26,384 nucleotides of DNA from Deltaproteobacteria bacterium (GTDB lineage Bacteria > Myxococcota_A > JAADFL01), in the NCBI GenBank assembly GCA_013152945.1, contig JAADFL010000071.1, positions 1 through 26,384 on the forward strand, in the 5' to 3' direction. The notes under the pieces were generated by a model. The model did not search any database. It was given only the letters and a program-made list of their open reading frames with translations, and was not told the origin of the DNA. The position numbers and the translations under genes are program-made. Shown here piece after piece: positions 1-8,002 of this stretch (positions are counted from its first letter, which is position 1; each line of letters begins with the position of its first letter).

Positions 1-128
1 GTATCAATGTCAGTGTCGACATCCGTATCAGTATCCGAATCACCACCTTTGCCGCTGCTGCCGCATCCGGCCGTCAGGACCAACAAGACCGAAACCGGAA
101 ATATCAATAACAGGCACAATCTTTTCAT
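1..128 (-). CDS. N-terminal part of a lipoprotein with an Asp-Thr linker (cut by window edge)
   Basis: Read on the minus strand, an ATG at 128-126 opens a frame that runs off the left edge after 42 codons. It starts MKRLCLLLIFPVSVLL and continues through VLTAGC, a good lipobox, giving a lipidated Cys near residue 26. A Gly/Ser spacer follows, then an Asp-Thr/Val/Ile run (DSDTDTDVDTDID) that is still going at the edge. A strong ribosome site (CAGGAGG, 140-134) precedes the start. The layout resembles the (DT)n lipoprotein encoded at 15430-17079, so this is probably an outer-membrane or surface lipoprotein whose functional domain lies outside the window. It is transcribed divergently from the beta-helix lipoprotein at 355. 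Function beyond the export signal cannot be stated. Confidence 0.82.
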   Translation of the reverse strand, partial: MKRLCLLLIFPVSVLLVLTAGCGSSGKGGDSDTDTDVDTDID

Positions 129-318
129 TATTACCTCCTGTGTACCTTGGCTCGAAATTTCCATCAACAATCCCTGTTTCCGCATCCCAACCAAGCACCA
201 AAATCCCATGCACCTGCCTATACATCCGGATATTATCGATGCACATCGATACTTTTTACCACATCACAGAAGAATCCACAAAAGCACCCAACCATCGCTC
301 CGATGGTCAACGCAGCAA

Positions 319-348
319 TTGACACTTGATTACAAGACTGTTAATCAT
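319..348 (+). promoter_or_regulatory. possible sigma70 promoter in front of the beta-helix lipoprotein
   Basis: A perfect TTGACA (319-324) is followed after 18 bases by AATCAT (343-348), which matches four of six -10 positions. The predicted transcription start would fall about at the ATG at 355, and no purine-rich ribosome site lies just before that ATG, so a leaderless message is possible. The rest of the 129-354 divergent gap shows nothing else recognisable. The -10 is weak and a chance match is not excluded. Confidence 0.3.
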
Positions 349-354
349 TTTGAC

Positions 355-1839
355 ATGGGAAATAAATATTTTTCAAAAATCCTGTTTTTGATAGTCAGCC
401 TGATTTTTGTTTCATCCGGCTGTAAAGAAGGAACCATAAGCAATTCCGGCAACGAAGAACCGCCTGCGGAGACAACCGGGGCTGACGCGGAAAAAGAGCT
501 TTTGGACGCGACCGATCTTGCCGGGTTCGACCATGATGCCTCGCTGGACTACATTGACGCAAAAGAGCAATCAAGCGACGAGGCATCGGCTGAGCAGGCC
601 GGAACCGACCGGGATGTCGATTTCGAGGAGAACGGAACCAAAAAAGCCTGTCAGCCTTTGGAGAAACCTACAGGCAAGGTAGTAACGGTCGGGCCCGGGC
701 AAGCGGGTGACCTTCGGTCTATTGTGGCTTCTGCAGGACAAGGTACCACCATAGTGTTGAAGGACGGTCTTTATTTGATGGACAAGGGAGACAACCAGAG
801 CAGGCTCTCCTTCAATGTGCCGGGCGTAACCCTGCGGTCCGAGTCCGGTGATCCCGGTGCGGTCGTCCTGGACGGCGGCTATGTAACCGGGGAACTCGTG
901 TCCATCGCCGCATCCAATGTCACCATTGCAGAGCTGACTTTGAAACGTGCCTACTACCATCCGATACACATTACCGGAACCCCGGACGGCAACACAATAA
1001 GCGGCGTAAGGATATACAGAGTAAGAGTCATCGACCCTGCAGAGCAGGGTATCAAGATCAACCCATCCTCTGCCGGTGGATTCGTAGACCAGGGAACAGT
1101 GGAGTGCTGTCATATCGAACTGACCGGCCAAGGCCAAAAGCACGTGAGGAACAACTGTTATACCGGCGGCGTGGATGCGCACCAGGCCCGGGGATGGACT
1201 ATCAGGTCGAACACTATCATAGGCTTTTGGTGTTCACAGGGACTGAGCGAGCATGGAGTCCACTTCTGGACAGGCAGCAGAGACACCCTGGTCGAGAGAA
1301 ACACCATACTGGATTGTGCAAGAGGGATAGGCTTCGGCCTCGGCGAAAACGGCGCCGAGCGTCATTACAAAGACAATCCGTATGCCGGCGTGGGTTATAT
1401 CGGTCACTACGATGGAATAATACGAAACAACTTCATTGCAGCCTTTTCAAATGATCTCTTCGCATCTTCATCTGGATTTGACTCCGGCATAGGTTTGGAG
1501 CAGGCACGCGGAGCCAAGGTCGTGCACAACACAATAGTCTCCTACAAGCCGCCTTTCTCCTCCATAGAGTGGCGGTTCGACAACACCTTGGTTTTGATCG
1601 CCAACAACCTGGTATCCCACAATCTCAGGGACAGGGGAGGCACTGCAACATTGAAAGGCAATATTGCGGAAGCCAAGCTTGATTGGTTCCAATCACCTGC
1701 CTCCGGTGACCTGCACATTAAAGCCGGAGTACCCCCTGTGGATGCCGGCATCCTGCTCGAGCCGGGCCTGTGCGACAAAGACATAGACGGCCAAGAGAGG
1801 GATCCTGCACCCGACGTCGGCGCAGACGAGCTTCAATAG
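355..1839 (+). CDS. lipoprotein with right-handed beta-helix domain
   Basis: 494 residues from ATG 355. The open frame extends much further upstream, but only the 355 start gives a signal peptide: basic GNKYFSK, a hydrophobic core, then FVSSGC with the lipidated Cys at residue 23. An acidic low-complexity linker covers about residues 24-105. From about 110 to 460 there are short repeated turns typical of parallel beta-helix proteins, such as GTTIVLKDGLYLM, VTLRSESGDPGAVVLDGG, WTIRSNTIIG and TLVERNTILDC. The C-terminal IDGQERDPAPDVGADELQ matches the ending of choice-of-anchor Q type beta-helix proteins. The fold resembles pectate lyase or chondroitinase-B families, but I cannot assign catalytic residues, so an enzyme activity is not claimed. 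A surface polysaccharide-binding or -cleaving role is an inference. No Shine-Dalgarno is visible before the start. Confidence 0.85.
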   Translation: MGNKYFSKILFLIVSLIFVSSGCKEGTISNSGNEEPPAETTGADAEKELLDATDLAGFDHDASLDYIDAKEQSSDEASAEQAGTDRDVDFEENGTKKACQPLEKPTGKVVTVGPGQAGDLRSIVASAGQGTTIVLKDGLYLMDKGDNQSRLSFNVPGVTLRSESGDPGAVVLDGGYVTGELVSIAASNVTIAELTLKRAYYHPIHITGTPDGNTISGVRIYRVRVIDPAEQGIKINPSSAGGFVDQGTVECCHIELTGQGQKHVRNNCYTGGVDAHQARGWTIRSNTIIGFWCSQGLSEHGVHFWTGSRDTLVERNTILDCARGIGFGLGENGAERHYKDNPYAGVGYIGHYDGIIRNNFIAAFSNDLFASSSGFDSGIGLEQARGAKVVHNTIVSYKPPFSSIEWRFDNTLVLIANNLVSHNLRDRGGTATLKGNIAEAKLDWFQSPASGDLHIKAGVPPVDAGILLEPGLCDKDIDGQERDPAPDVGADELQ

Positions 1840-1844
1840 CAGAT

Positions 1845-1858
1845 CCCTGGAAACAGGG
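1845..1858. terminator. short hairpin between convergent genes
   Basis: CCCTG-GAAA-CAGGG forms a perfect 5-bp stem with a GAAA loop six bases after the stop of the beta-helix gene, in the gap before the convergent histidine kinase. No clear T-run follows on either strand, so intrinsic termination is only suggested. It could also act as an mRNA 3' end stabiliser. Confidence 0.35.
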
Positions 1859-1944
1859 AAACAGAAAATTGGTTGGTTCCACTTCAAGGAGACCTTTTCG
1901 AATGTAACAGGCACTGCGGGGGGACGCCGAAGGGGACGAGACGC

Positions 1945-3549
1945 CTATGGGGAGTCGAGCACGGACCTTACCTTCCAGCATAGATCTGCAATGGAGTACG
2001 GTTTCTGTAGCCAACCTCGCAGTCCTTCACGCCTCATCTCGTGTATGTCTTCGGGGGCGGCATAACCAGATACCGCAACCACCTTGAGTTCCGGTTTTAC
2101 TTTCTTCAATTGCCTGAAAAGCTGTGCGCCTCCGACCTTTGGCATAACCATGTCCAACAGCACCAAATCCACACTCCTCTCCTGAATCCACTTCAAGGCC
2201 TTGTCTGGATCGTGGGTCCTAAGTACCTCGTAACCCCTGGACGAGAGGGTTAGGTGCGCTACGTCCAAGTTTATCTCCTCGTCGTCGACCACCAAGACTG
2301 TCTCGGTGCCGCGAGGCAATTTCTTGCCGGCTTGCTCCGACTTGTACCACTCGAATCCCTGCCCCTGCTCCCCTCTGGTATCCCCTGCCGGTAACAGCAA
2401 AGTCACGGTGGTCCCCCTGTTTTCCTCTGTCTCCAGCAGCGCTCCACCCCCATGGCGTCTTACCACGCCGGCCGTTGTGAATAACCCGAGTCCCGTGCCT
2501 TTTCCCATTCCCTTGGTAGTGAAGAAGGGCTCGAACGCCCTCTTCCTCACAGTGGCGGACATACCGCATCCATTATCCTGTACTCGAAAAACGATATAGT
2601 CCCCTGGCCCGGGCACGAGCACCACCCCTGTCAGGTCGTGGATATCGTCCTTTTCCAGGGAGAGAGCCACGACTTCGAGTATAATCCTGCCGCCTTGGAC
2701 GTCCACGGCTTCCATGGAATTCTTGAGCAGGTTCAAGAGGGCTCTCGTAAGATCGTTCCTGTCCACGGTCACCTTGGGCAGCCCCGCCGCTATCGACATC
2801 TCTACTTTTATTCCCGGCCGCTTCTTCAGCAGTCCGCGTCTGAAAAGGTCCATGGCATCCTCTGCGAGCCTGTGCGGCGCGAGAGATTCGAGGAACTCCT
2901 CTTGCCCAGCATGCTTTGTGAATGACAGTAGCTTCATCGCCAGATCCGAGGCCTTCTTGGCCGCGTTTTTTATCTTTGTATAACGCTCGAAGTTCTCATT
3001 CTCCTCGCTCGTTCCCTCGATCCCCAGCTCGGAGAACCCCAAAATCACCTGCAGAAGGTTGTTGAAGTCGTGTGCGATGCCGGCAGCCAGTACCCCAACG
3101 GCTTCCAGGGTTTGTGTCCTTGAGAGCGCTTCCTGCATCCGCTCTTTTTCCTTGACGTCCGTAATATCCAGGCACAGCAGGTCGAGCCCTCCCATCGCAC
3201 CGTCCAGCTTGTACCAGGGTGCGATGATATGGCGCATCCACCGCCACCCCTTGCCCGCCTTCTTGATCTTCACAAGGACTTCATCCGGCCTTTTCTCGGT
3301 CATCGCCCGTGTCACGCTCTGTGCAACAAGCGGCTGACTATCCGGATGAAGCACGTGCATTACGGCTTCAGGCCCCTTTCCTCTCAACTCCCCGAGGGTG
3401 AGCCCGATGTCTGCAAGAGAATCCTGGTTGGCCCAGATGTACTTGCCGTCCATGTCAATCCTCAGCGCAATGAACGGAGCCCTGTCCAGGAACTCGTGAC
3501 ACCAATAAAGATGCTCCAACTCTTCTTCGGGTACCATCCTCTCTCCCAT
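1945..3549 (-). CDS. soluble PAS - histidine kinase - receiver hybrid
   Basis: 534 residues; start ATG at 3549-3547 with GGAGG (3560-3556) six bases upstream. Residues about 15-135 form a PAS/PAC-like sensor (ALRIDMDGKYIWANQDSLADIG ending in LDITDVKE). Residues 150-215 are the dimerisation/phosphoacceptor helix with GIAHDFNNLLQVILG, phospho-accepting His160. The ATPase domain has an N-box (LLNLLKNSMEAV, about 271-282), G1 (DNGCGM, 325-330), FEPFFTTK and G2 (GKGTGLGL, 349-356). Residues 416-534 are a receiver: acidic pair D422/D423, phospho-Asp466 (LLDMVMP) and Lys516. No transmembrane segment is seen, so the signal is probably cytoplasmic. The C-terminal receiver may pass phosphate to an unseen phosphotransfer protein or feed back on the kinase. 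No response regulator lies next to it, so target genes are unknown. It runs toward the convergent beta-helix gene. Confidence 0.93.
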   Translation of the reverse strand: MGERMVPEEELEHLYWCHEFLDRAPFIALRIDMDGKYIWANQDSLADIGLTLGELRGKGPEAVMHVLHPDSQPLVAQSVTRAMTEKRPDEVLVKIKKAGKGWRWMRHIIAPWYKLDGAMGGLDLLCLDITDVKEKERMQEALSRTQTLEAVGVLAAGIAHDFNNLLQVILGFSELGIEGTSEENENFERYTKIKNAAKKASDLAMKLLSFTKHAGQEEFLESLAPHRLAEDAMDLFRRGLLKKRPGIKVEMSIAAGLPKVTVDRNDLTRALLNLLKNSMEAVDVQGGRIILEVVALSLEKDDIHDLTGVVLVPGPGDYIVFRVQDNGCGMSATVRKRAFEPFFTTKGMGKGTGLGLFTTAGVVRRHGGGALLETEENRGTTVTLLLPAGDTRGEQGQGFEWYKSEQAGKKLPRGTETVLVVDDEEINLDVAHLTLSSRGYEVLRTHDPDKALKWIQERSVDLVLLDMVMPKVGGAQLFRQLKKVKPELKVVAVSGYAAPEDIHEMRREGLRGWLQKPYSIADLCWKVRSVLDSP

Positions 3550-3622
3550 GACATTCCTCCTTCAAGAAATCGCCACGAATCGTTTATCGTTGCATCAGGT
3601 TCACGTGGCACCATCCCCCTTG

Positions 3623-3668
3623 CTCCGTCCGTCCCCGTTTGTCTTTGTCTTCCCGTTTGTCTTTTTTT
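3623..3668 (+). repeat. CTCCGTCC...CCCGTTT repeat, copy 1
   Basis: The stretch reads CTCCGTCC, then CCCCGTTTGTC, TTCCCGTTTGTC and a T-run. The same order of blocks (CTCCGTCCCCGTTT, TTCCCGTTT, T-run) recurs at 5272-5301 in the same orientation. The two copies bracket the nucleotidyltransferase module. The match is imperfect: copy 1 has an extra GTCC and extra GTCTTTG segments. Confidence 0.55.
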
Positions 3669-3742
3669 AGGAAGTTGCCTTTATACGCCTTTAAGCAATT
3701 AAACGAAGTGTCGCGAACACACTGTTATCTGCATTGCCTTCA

Positions 3743-4309
3743 TCAGGGTGTTTCCGCTTCTTCCGTTAAACGTTTCCATAATGATTCAACTTGTAATTTC
3801 TTAGCCCAATGCTCCAGATAATCTATGTCCAATTCCCCATACTGTACTTCATAGACTCGCAGGGCATCGGTAAATTGCTTTTCACTTCCACCAGAGAGTT
3901 TTGCCCATCTCAATTTGGCCAGGATGGTATCTTCCGGAGTTGAAACTCGCATTTCCATGTCCATAAACTTTTCACAAATTTTGTGTGAAAAACGTGTCTG
4001 ATCAAAAGGATCGTCGGTTAATAACCAAAAATCAACCTTATCACCGGTGGTTACATCAATTAGATTAAACATGCTCTGCCTGTTGATTGCATCAAGGATA
4101 CTCTCTTCATCTAAATAAAAATCGGGCGGCGGGAAATTTTCTACCAATTTCATGACTTGTGGTTTTTCAATAGTAATGACCATATCTATATCGTGGGTAG
4201 ATCGTGGTTCACCTTGTAAGCTTGAGGCAACAGAACCTGTTATCATATATTTGATTCCAATTAGATCGAGTGTTTGAATAACCCTCTTTAATAATTCCTG
4301 TTGTGACAT
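3743..4309 (-). CDS. nucleotidyltransferase-fold protein (MNT / AbiEii-like)
   Basis: 188 residues, start ATG 4309-4307. The N-terminal half shows the minimal nucleotidyltransferase signature: a helix, then YMITGSVAS (G25-S26), STHDIDMVI with two acidic residues D40 and D42, and a third in KVDFWLL (D93). Members of this superfamily transfer nucleotides or act as toxins or antitoxins in pairs such as MNT-HEPN and AbiEi/AbiEii; that is family knowledge. The later half (TPEDTILAKLRWAK, then the FTDALRVYEV region) resembles uncharacterised nucleotidyltransferases annotated with DUF6036-like tails. The start overlaps the end of the 71-aa gene upstream by 22 bases, so the two are very likely co-translated. 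The region is visibly AT-richer than the kinase and helicase genes on either side, suggesting horizontal acquisition. Substrate and partner are unknown. Confidence 0.8.
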   Translation of the reverse strand: MSQQELLKRVIQTLDLIGIKYMITGSVASSLQGEPRSTHDIDMVITIEKPQVMKLVENFPPPDFYLDEESILDAINRQSMFNLIDVTTGDKVDFWLLTDDPFDQTRFSHKICEKFMDMEMRVSTPEDTILAKLRWAKLSGGSEKQFTDALRVYEVQYGELDIDYLEHWAKKLQVESLWKRLTEEAETP

Positions 4310-4503
4310 TTATCCAGACGCTCCAAGAGTATTTTTTTAAATTCTTCATCACGAAGTTTCGGAAATCTCTTGTGTAATCCATGAATAAAAAGCTGCCTGG
4401 CAAATTCGGACAATTCAAATGCCTTAAGCAACCTTTTCTCGGGTGACATTTGGCGAAGTACTTGAATGTATATTTTATGATTTGGACGGTTTTTAATATT
4501 CAT
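4288..4503 (-). CDS. 71-aa protein paired with the nucleotidyltransferase
   Basis: Start ATG 4503-4501 with a G-rich ribosome site (GGGGGA) just upstream. The product is a small helical protein: NHKIYIQVLRQMSPEKRLLK, a KAFELSEFARQLFIHGLHKRF helix, and a C-terminal end KILLERLDKCHNRNY. From memory, small proteins with the same MSPE(K/Q)RLLKAFELSEF start and LERLxKCHNRNY end occur directly before nucleotidyltransferase genes in many genomes, so this appears to be a conserved two-gene module, but I could not run a search. There is no DNA-binding motif I can name. The 22-base overlap with the downstream gene suggests fixed stoichiometry, as in toxin-antitoxin pairs, but that role is an inference. 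Confidence 0.75.
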   Translation of the reverse strand: MNIKNRPNHKIYIQVLRQMSPEKRLLKAFELSEFARQLFIHGLHKRFPKLRDEEFKKILLERLDKCHNRNY

Positions 4504-4956
4504 AAATCCCCCACAATTTCTATTGAATGTGCTGTATACACATAAGCATGCCGGCTAACGTTCCAGCATATTCGACCTTTCCGAAGGCAATACTCCGAAG
4601 GGCAACGGCGAATCCCACAGCGTATACGCCGTGTTATTTGATGTGGCCCGTTATAGTATTGAAAATGCTCATTGTAATCTTCCATTTCCATCATACCCAG
4701 TGGTTTTGTTTTTTTCTTCCCGTTTGAAAACTTCTCTCTGCCTTTCCATTTTTTCACTGCAACCTTTAAAACGAATCAAATTTTAACCAATTTTATTCTT
4801 GGGCAAAGCATAATCAACTATTTTTATAACCCCTCATTAAATCCCTCATTATAATCCCTTTGGTCTTGGTAACCCTGACCATTTCTTTCAGAACCTTCTC
4901 TCTAATATTTTAAGACATATCATGTAAAATAAATGACATGCAAGCAACATCGAAAG

Positions 4957-5024
4957 ACCGACCGACTGGGACCGACGGGGGACGGGGACCGACGGGACCG
5001 ACGGGGACCGACGGGGGACGGAGG
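4957..5024 (+). repeat. GACCGACGGG-type degenerate tandem repeat
   Basis: About 68 bases built from alternating GGGACCGAC and GGGGGAC blocks; the segment GGGACCGACGGGGGACGG occurs twice. It ends in GGGGACGGAGG (5014-5024), which is an exact 11-base inverted match to CCTCCGTCCCC at 5271-5281. In the forward frame it reads as Gly-rich PTGTDGG/RGPTGPTG, which is a by-product of the repeat. Confidence 0.75.
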
Positions 5025-5270
5025 CCTAAATCTACTGCAACTATACGCACTTACATGGATTGGGTGCCTGATTGGACACCTGTATCCCTGGAACCGCTCG
5101 TTTCGGTTTCTCAAACGAAAAAAAATCCCGGTCCACTGACCAACGATTTATTGACCAAAAACCCAGACCAAGAATTTAAAAAAGAAATAAGCCAATTGGG
5201 GCTCAAACAGTTAAGCAGACAAGCTCAAGCCAGTTGCATGATTTGACAAATAATATCAAGGGAGTCGCCA

Positions 5271-5305
5271 CCTCCGTCCCCGTTTTTTTCCCGTTTTTTT
5301 TCTGC
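5271..5305 (+). repeat. CCTCCGTCCCCGTTT repeat, copy 2 / inverted end
   Basis: CCTCCGTCCCCG followed by a T-run, CCCG and a second T-run. It is a direct relative of 3623-3668 and an inverted match (11 bases) to the end of the repeat cluster at 5014-5024. It abuts the 3' end of the helicase gene. Together these could mark the boundary of a small mobile element, but no transposase is present. Confidence 0.55.
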
Positions 5306-5321
5306 TTTTAAAAAGCCGGTC

Positions 5322-7889
5322 CTATATGCCTATTCTGACCAGGTCTATTAACGGCTCGGATTCATTCACTTCGATTCTCAGATCCACTTTTGCAAAAACA
5401 GCCCAGTCCTCTTCACCCCCGGGATCCACTATCTTTTGCTGAACCAGAAACAAGCCTTTTTCCTGCTCCCGAATCGTTGTGTTGTGAGGCAACCTGGCCT
5501 CGTGTGTAAGAATAATAGACGAGTGCTTCCCGAAGTACGGACCGATTTCCTGCTGCATTCGCTTCGGTGTCCAAAGATTGTCCGGGATTTGCCTTATATG
5601 CTCGCAAGCAGATTCGAAATCCCGACGATTGAGATCAGCCTGGATCATGTACAACTCGTTCCTTACCCTTGCCGCCAATTTCCGGGGATCCGCGAGTAAT
5701 TGTTCGGTTACAGACGGGCCGCCCTGTGTTTCGGCCGAGGTGACCAAAGGAGCTTCTGCAGCCAATCCTTCCCACTCGTTCAACAGGCTGGAATCGACCA
5801 ATTCCAACATGGTCCTGAAGTACGAAAGGATATCGGAAAAAAGGTCATCTCTCTTGTTTACGGGAACATTCTGCGAGGCTGTCTGATATACCTGTGACAA
5901 GTACCGGAGCAGGACGCCTTCACCCCTGGCCAATCCAAGATCCTTTACATATGAATTGAATCCCATACCCTTTTCGTACATCTCTCTCGCCACTGATTTC
6001 GGCCTGATATCGTTCTCTTTTACCCATGGATGAAGCTCGCTGAAAGCCCTGAATGTCTCCAGGAGGAATTCCTCTTTGGGCTTCGGGCATTCGACCTCTT
6101 CGAGCCGCGACATTCTCTCTTCGAAATCCACTCCCTGGGCCTTGAGTCTGGCTATCAACTCGTCCTTTAGTTTTTTTTCCTGCATTCTCAAAACAAATAC
6201 CGGGTCTTCGAGCACGGCCTCTACAAGAGATAGTAAATCAAGGGCATAATCAGCGGCATGGGTATCCAGCATTTCAATGGTTTCTACCAGGTATAGCGAA
6301 AGCGTGTGGTGCAGGGAAAAGTTGTCCTGGAGATCCCGGTTCACCCCTATAACGGTTCCATGCCTGTTTTCGATTCTTGTAAGCTCTATTATGCCTGCGT
6401 CCACAAGCTCCTTGAAAAGGATTTTCGCCTTCCTTCGAAGCATCCTCTTCTTGCCGTCTTTGTGGTGGGCTCTGGAAATCAACTCCATGAGCCTCCTGTA
6501 ACCGTTCCCCTTAACCCCCGGATCTCCTTTCAATGCAGCCACTACCATTCCATGGTTAAGTTCAAGCACCGGTCCAAGCGGTTCGGGACGGGAGGAAAGC
6601 AGCCTGTCGAAAGTTGACTCGTCCCAATGCTTGTAACCGCGTTTCGGCGGTGTCTTGCGGTGCAACTTGTTCTTCAGGTGAGGCTGGTTCTTGATCTTGA
6701 ATGAGATCCTGCGGTTCTCCACGACATGCTCCGGGGCCAGCACGACCACGTTACCGTGATCGTCGAACCCCTTCCTGCCCGCCCTGCCCGCTATTTGGTG
6801 GAATTCCCTGGCTGAAAGTATCCGTGTCTTTTCGCCGTCGAACTTGCACAGCCTTGTGAATATCACCGTGCGAAGCGGAATATTGACACCCATGCCCAGG
6901 CTGTCGGTGCCGCTCACGACCTTGAGCATGCCGGACTGGCTCAACCTTTCCACCAGTCTCCTGTATTTCGGCAGTAATCCCGCATGGTGGATCCCGATCC
7001 CTACTCTTAGTAACCGGCGCAGATCCTTGCCGAAAGGAGTGTCGAATTTGAATTCTCCAATTACCTGCGCCAGGGCCTTCTTTTCGTCCTTTGAGCACAA
7101 GTCTATACTGCTCAATGCCTGGGCCTGCTCCACCGCCTCTCTCTGAGTGAAATTCACAACATAGACCGGGGCCTCCCTTGATTCCACCAGTTCCTTTACA
7201 GTCTCCTGCAGAAAACTCTCCTTGTACTCGAATTCGAGTGGAACCGGCCTTTCACTCCCCGAACACACGGCGACCTTCCTGGAGGTGAAATCCTCGAGCA
7301 TCCGGGACGTGTCCGTCATATCTCCAAGCGTGGCGGACATGAGCAGAAAAACCGTGTCCTTCATGGTAATAAGCGGGATCTGCCAGGCCCCTCCCCTTTC
7401 CGGGTCTGCATAGAAATGAAACTCATCCATTACCACGTAATCGATCAATTCGTTTCCCATGAGCGCCATGTTCGCCAGTATCTCGGCAGTACAACAAATA
7501 ATCGGCGCATCACGGTTCACGCTCCCATCTCCTGTCAAGAGTCCCACCCGCTGCGGGCCGAAGACGCGGCAAAAGTCGAAGAACTTCTCATTCACCAAGG
7601 CCTTTATGGGGCAGGTGTAGACGGATCGGCATCCCTCAGAGAGGGCCATGAAATGCAGCGCCATGGCCACAAGGGACTTGCCGGACCCGGTCGGCGTATC
7701 CAGGACCACGTGCTTGTGCTCCAGCAGAGCCAGGATCGCCTCTTCCTGGGCGGAATAGAGTTCGAATCCCAACGAGGCCGTGTAATCCAGGAAGGCATCC
7801 AACACCTCGTCCCTTGTAAGAGGAGCAGAGGCCTGCTCGAACATCTCCAGTTTTTCGCCCAGTAGGGCCGGTCCCGTTTGTTCCGGCAT
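5322..7889 (-). CDS. Ski2-like DEAD/DEAH-box helicase (DUF3516-type)
   Basis: 855 residues from ATG 7889-7887; AGGAA lies about 10 bases upstream. The frame stays open to 7952 with further ATGs at 7916 and 7952, but those lack ribosome sites. Motifs, numbered from the chosen start: Q-like YSAQEEAI (45-52), Walker A TPTGSGKS (65-72), PIKALVNEK (94-102), Walker B DEFH (155-158), SAT (185-187), motif V GTDSLGMGVNIP (327-338) and motif VI QIAGRAGRKG (365-374). HHAGLLP (301-307) and the helicase core order are typical of the Ski2/Lhr branch of superfamily 2. The long C-terminal part (about 410-855) matches the DUF3516-type helicases of Actinobacteria and delta-type bacteria as I recall them. Probable role: ATP-driven unwinding of RNA or DNA; substrate unknown. 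Divergent from the phosphoesterase at 8003 across a 113-base gap. Confidence 0.9.
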   Translation of the reverse strand: MPEQTGPALLGEKLEMFEQASAPLTRDEVLDAFLDYTASLGFELYSAQEEAILALLEHKHVVLDTPTGSGKSLVAMALHFMALSEGCRSVYTCPIKALVNEKFFDFCRVFGPQRVGLLTGDGSVNRDAPIICCTAEILANMALMGNELIDYVVMDEFHFYADPERGGAWQIPLITMKDTVFLLMSATLGDMTDTSRMLEDFTSRKVAVCSGSERPVPLEFEYKESFLQETVKELVESREAPVYVVNFTQREAVEQAQALSSIDLCSKDEKKALAQVIGEFKFDTPFGKDLRRLLRVGIGIHHAGLLPKYRRLVERLSQSGMLKVVSGTDSLGMGVNIPLRTVIFTRLCKFDGEKTRILSAREFHQIAGRAGRKGFDDHGNVVVLAPEHVVENRRISFKIKNQPHLKNKLHRKTPPKRGYKHWDESTFDRLLSSRPEPLGPVLELNHGMVVAALKGDPGVKGNGYRRLMELISRAHHKDGKKRMLRRKAKILFKELVDAGIIELTRIENRHGTVIGVNRDLQDNFSLHHTLSLYLVETIEMLDTHAADYALDLLSLVEAVLEDPVFVLRMQEKKLKDELIARLKAQGVDFEERMSRLEEVECPKPKEEFLLETFRAFSELHPWVKENDIRPKSVAREMYEKGMGFNSYVKDLGLARGEGVLLRYLSQVYQTASQNVPVNKRDDLFSDILSYFRTMLELVDSSLLNEWEGLAAEAPLVTSAETQGGPSVTEQLLADPRKLAARVRNELYMIQADLNRRDFESACEHIRQIPDNLWTPKRMQQEIGPYFGKHSSIILTHEARLPHNTTIREQEKGLFLVQQKIVDPGGEEDWAVFAKVDLRIEVNESEPLIDLVRIGI

Positions 7890-8002
7890 AGAGTCTTTGT
7901 TCCTGGAAATAAGCATGAAGGGATGATATGTCAATTCTTGAACTTGTTCCAATCGTTTCTTGTAACAGGCGCCGCCTGGATCAGGGTTGGGAGGTGGATT
8001 TC

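Larger units (their letters stand above)
4504..5321. other. 818-base gene-poor, AT-rich stretch with repeats
   Basis: No convincing gene. Part 4530-4680 holds short repeated pieces (CCGAAGGCAA / CCGAAGGGCAA) and a GCGTATACGC palindrome. Part 4741-4930 is plain AT-rich sequence. Part 4957-5024 is a GACCGACGGG-type repeat cluster, and 5271-5305 carries copy 2 of the CCGTCCCCGTTT repeat. An open frame at 4938-5246 (+, 102 codons) and one at 4757-4500 (-, 85 codons) have no recognisable domain and no clear ribosome site. The stretch looks like remains of an inserted element beside the nucleotidyltransferase module. Confidence 0.6.

Noticed and set aside
571-1182. 203-codon minus-strand ORF opposite the beta-helix gene
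   Set aside because: Shadow of a well-supported coding frame; no domain, no ribosome site.
4530-4680. Integron attC-like site upstream of the small gene
   Set aside because: There is a GTTAGCC-like piece and internal symmetry, but the core does not fit GTTRRRY/RYYYAAC and no integrase is present.
4500-4757. 85-codon minus-strand ORF whose stop overlaps the start of the 71-aa gene (ATGA)
   Set aside because: Composition is odd (many Arg/Cys/Tyr), it covers short repeats and a palindrome, and the ribosome site is poor; the overlap is probably chance, but comparison with relatives could revive it.
4938-5246. 102-codon forward ORF with a collagen-like Gly-X-Y stretch
   Set aside because: The Gly-X-Y run is just the GACCGACGGG repeat read in one frame; the rest matches no family I know and no clear ribosome site precedes the ATG.
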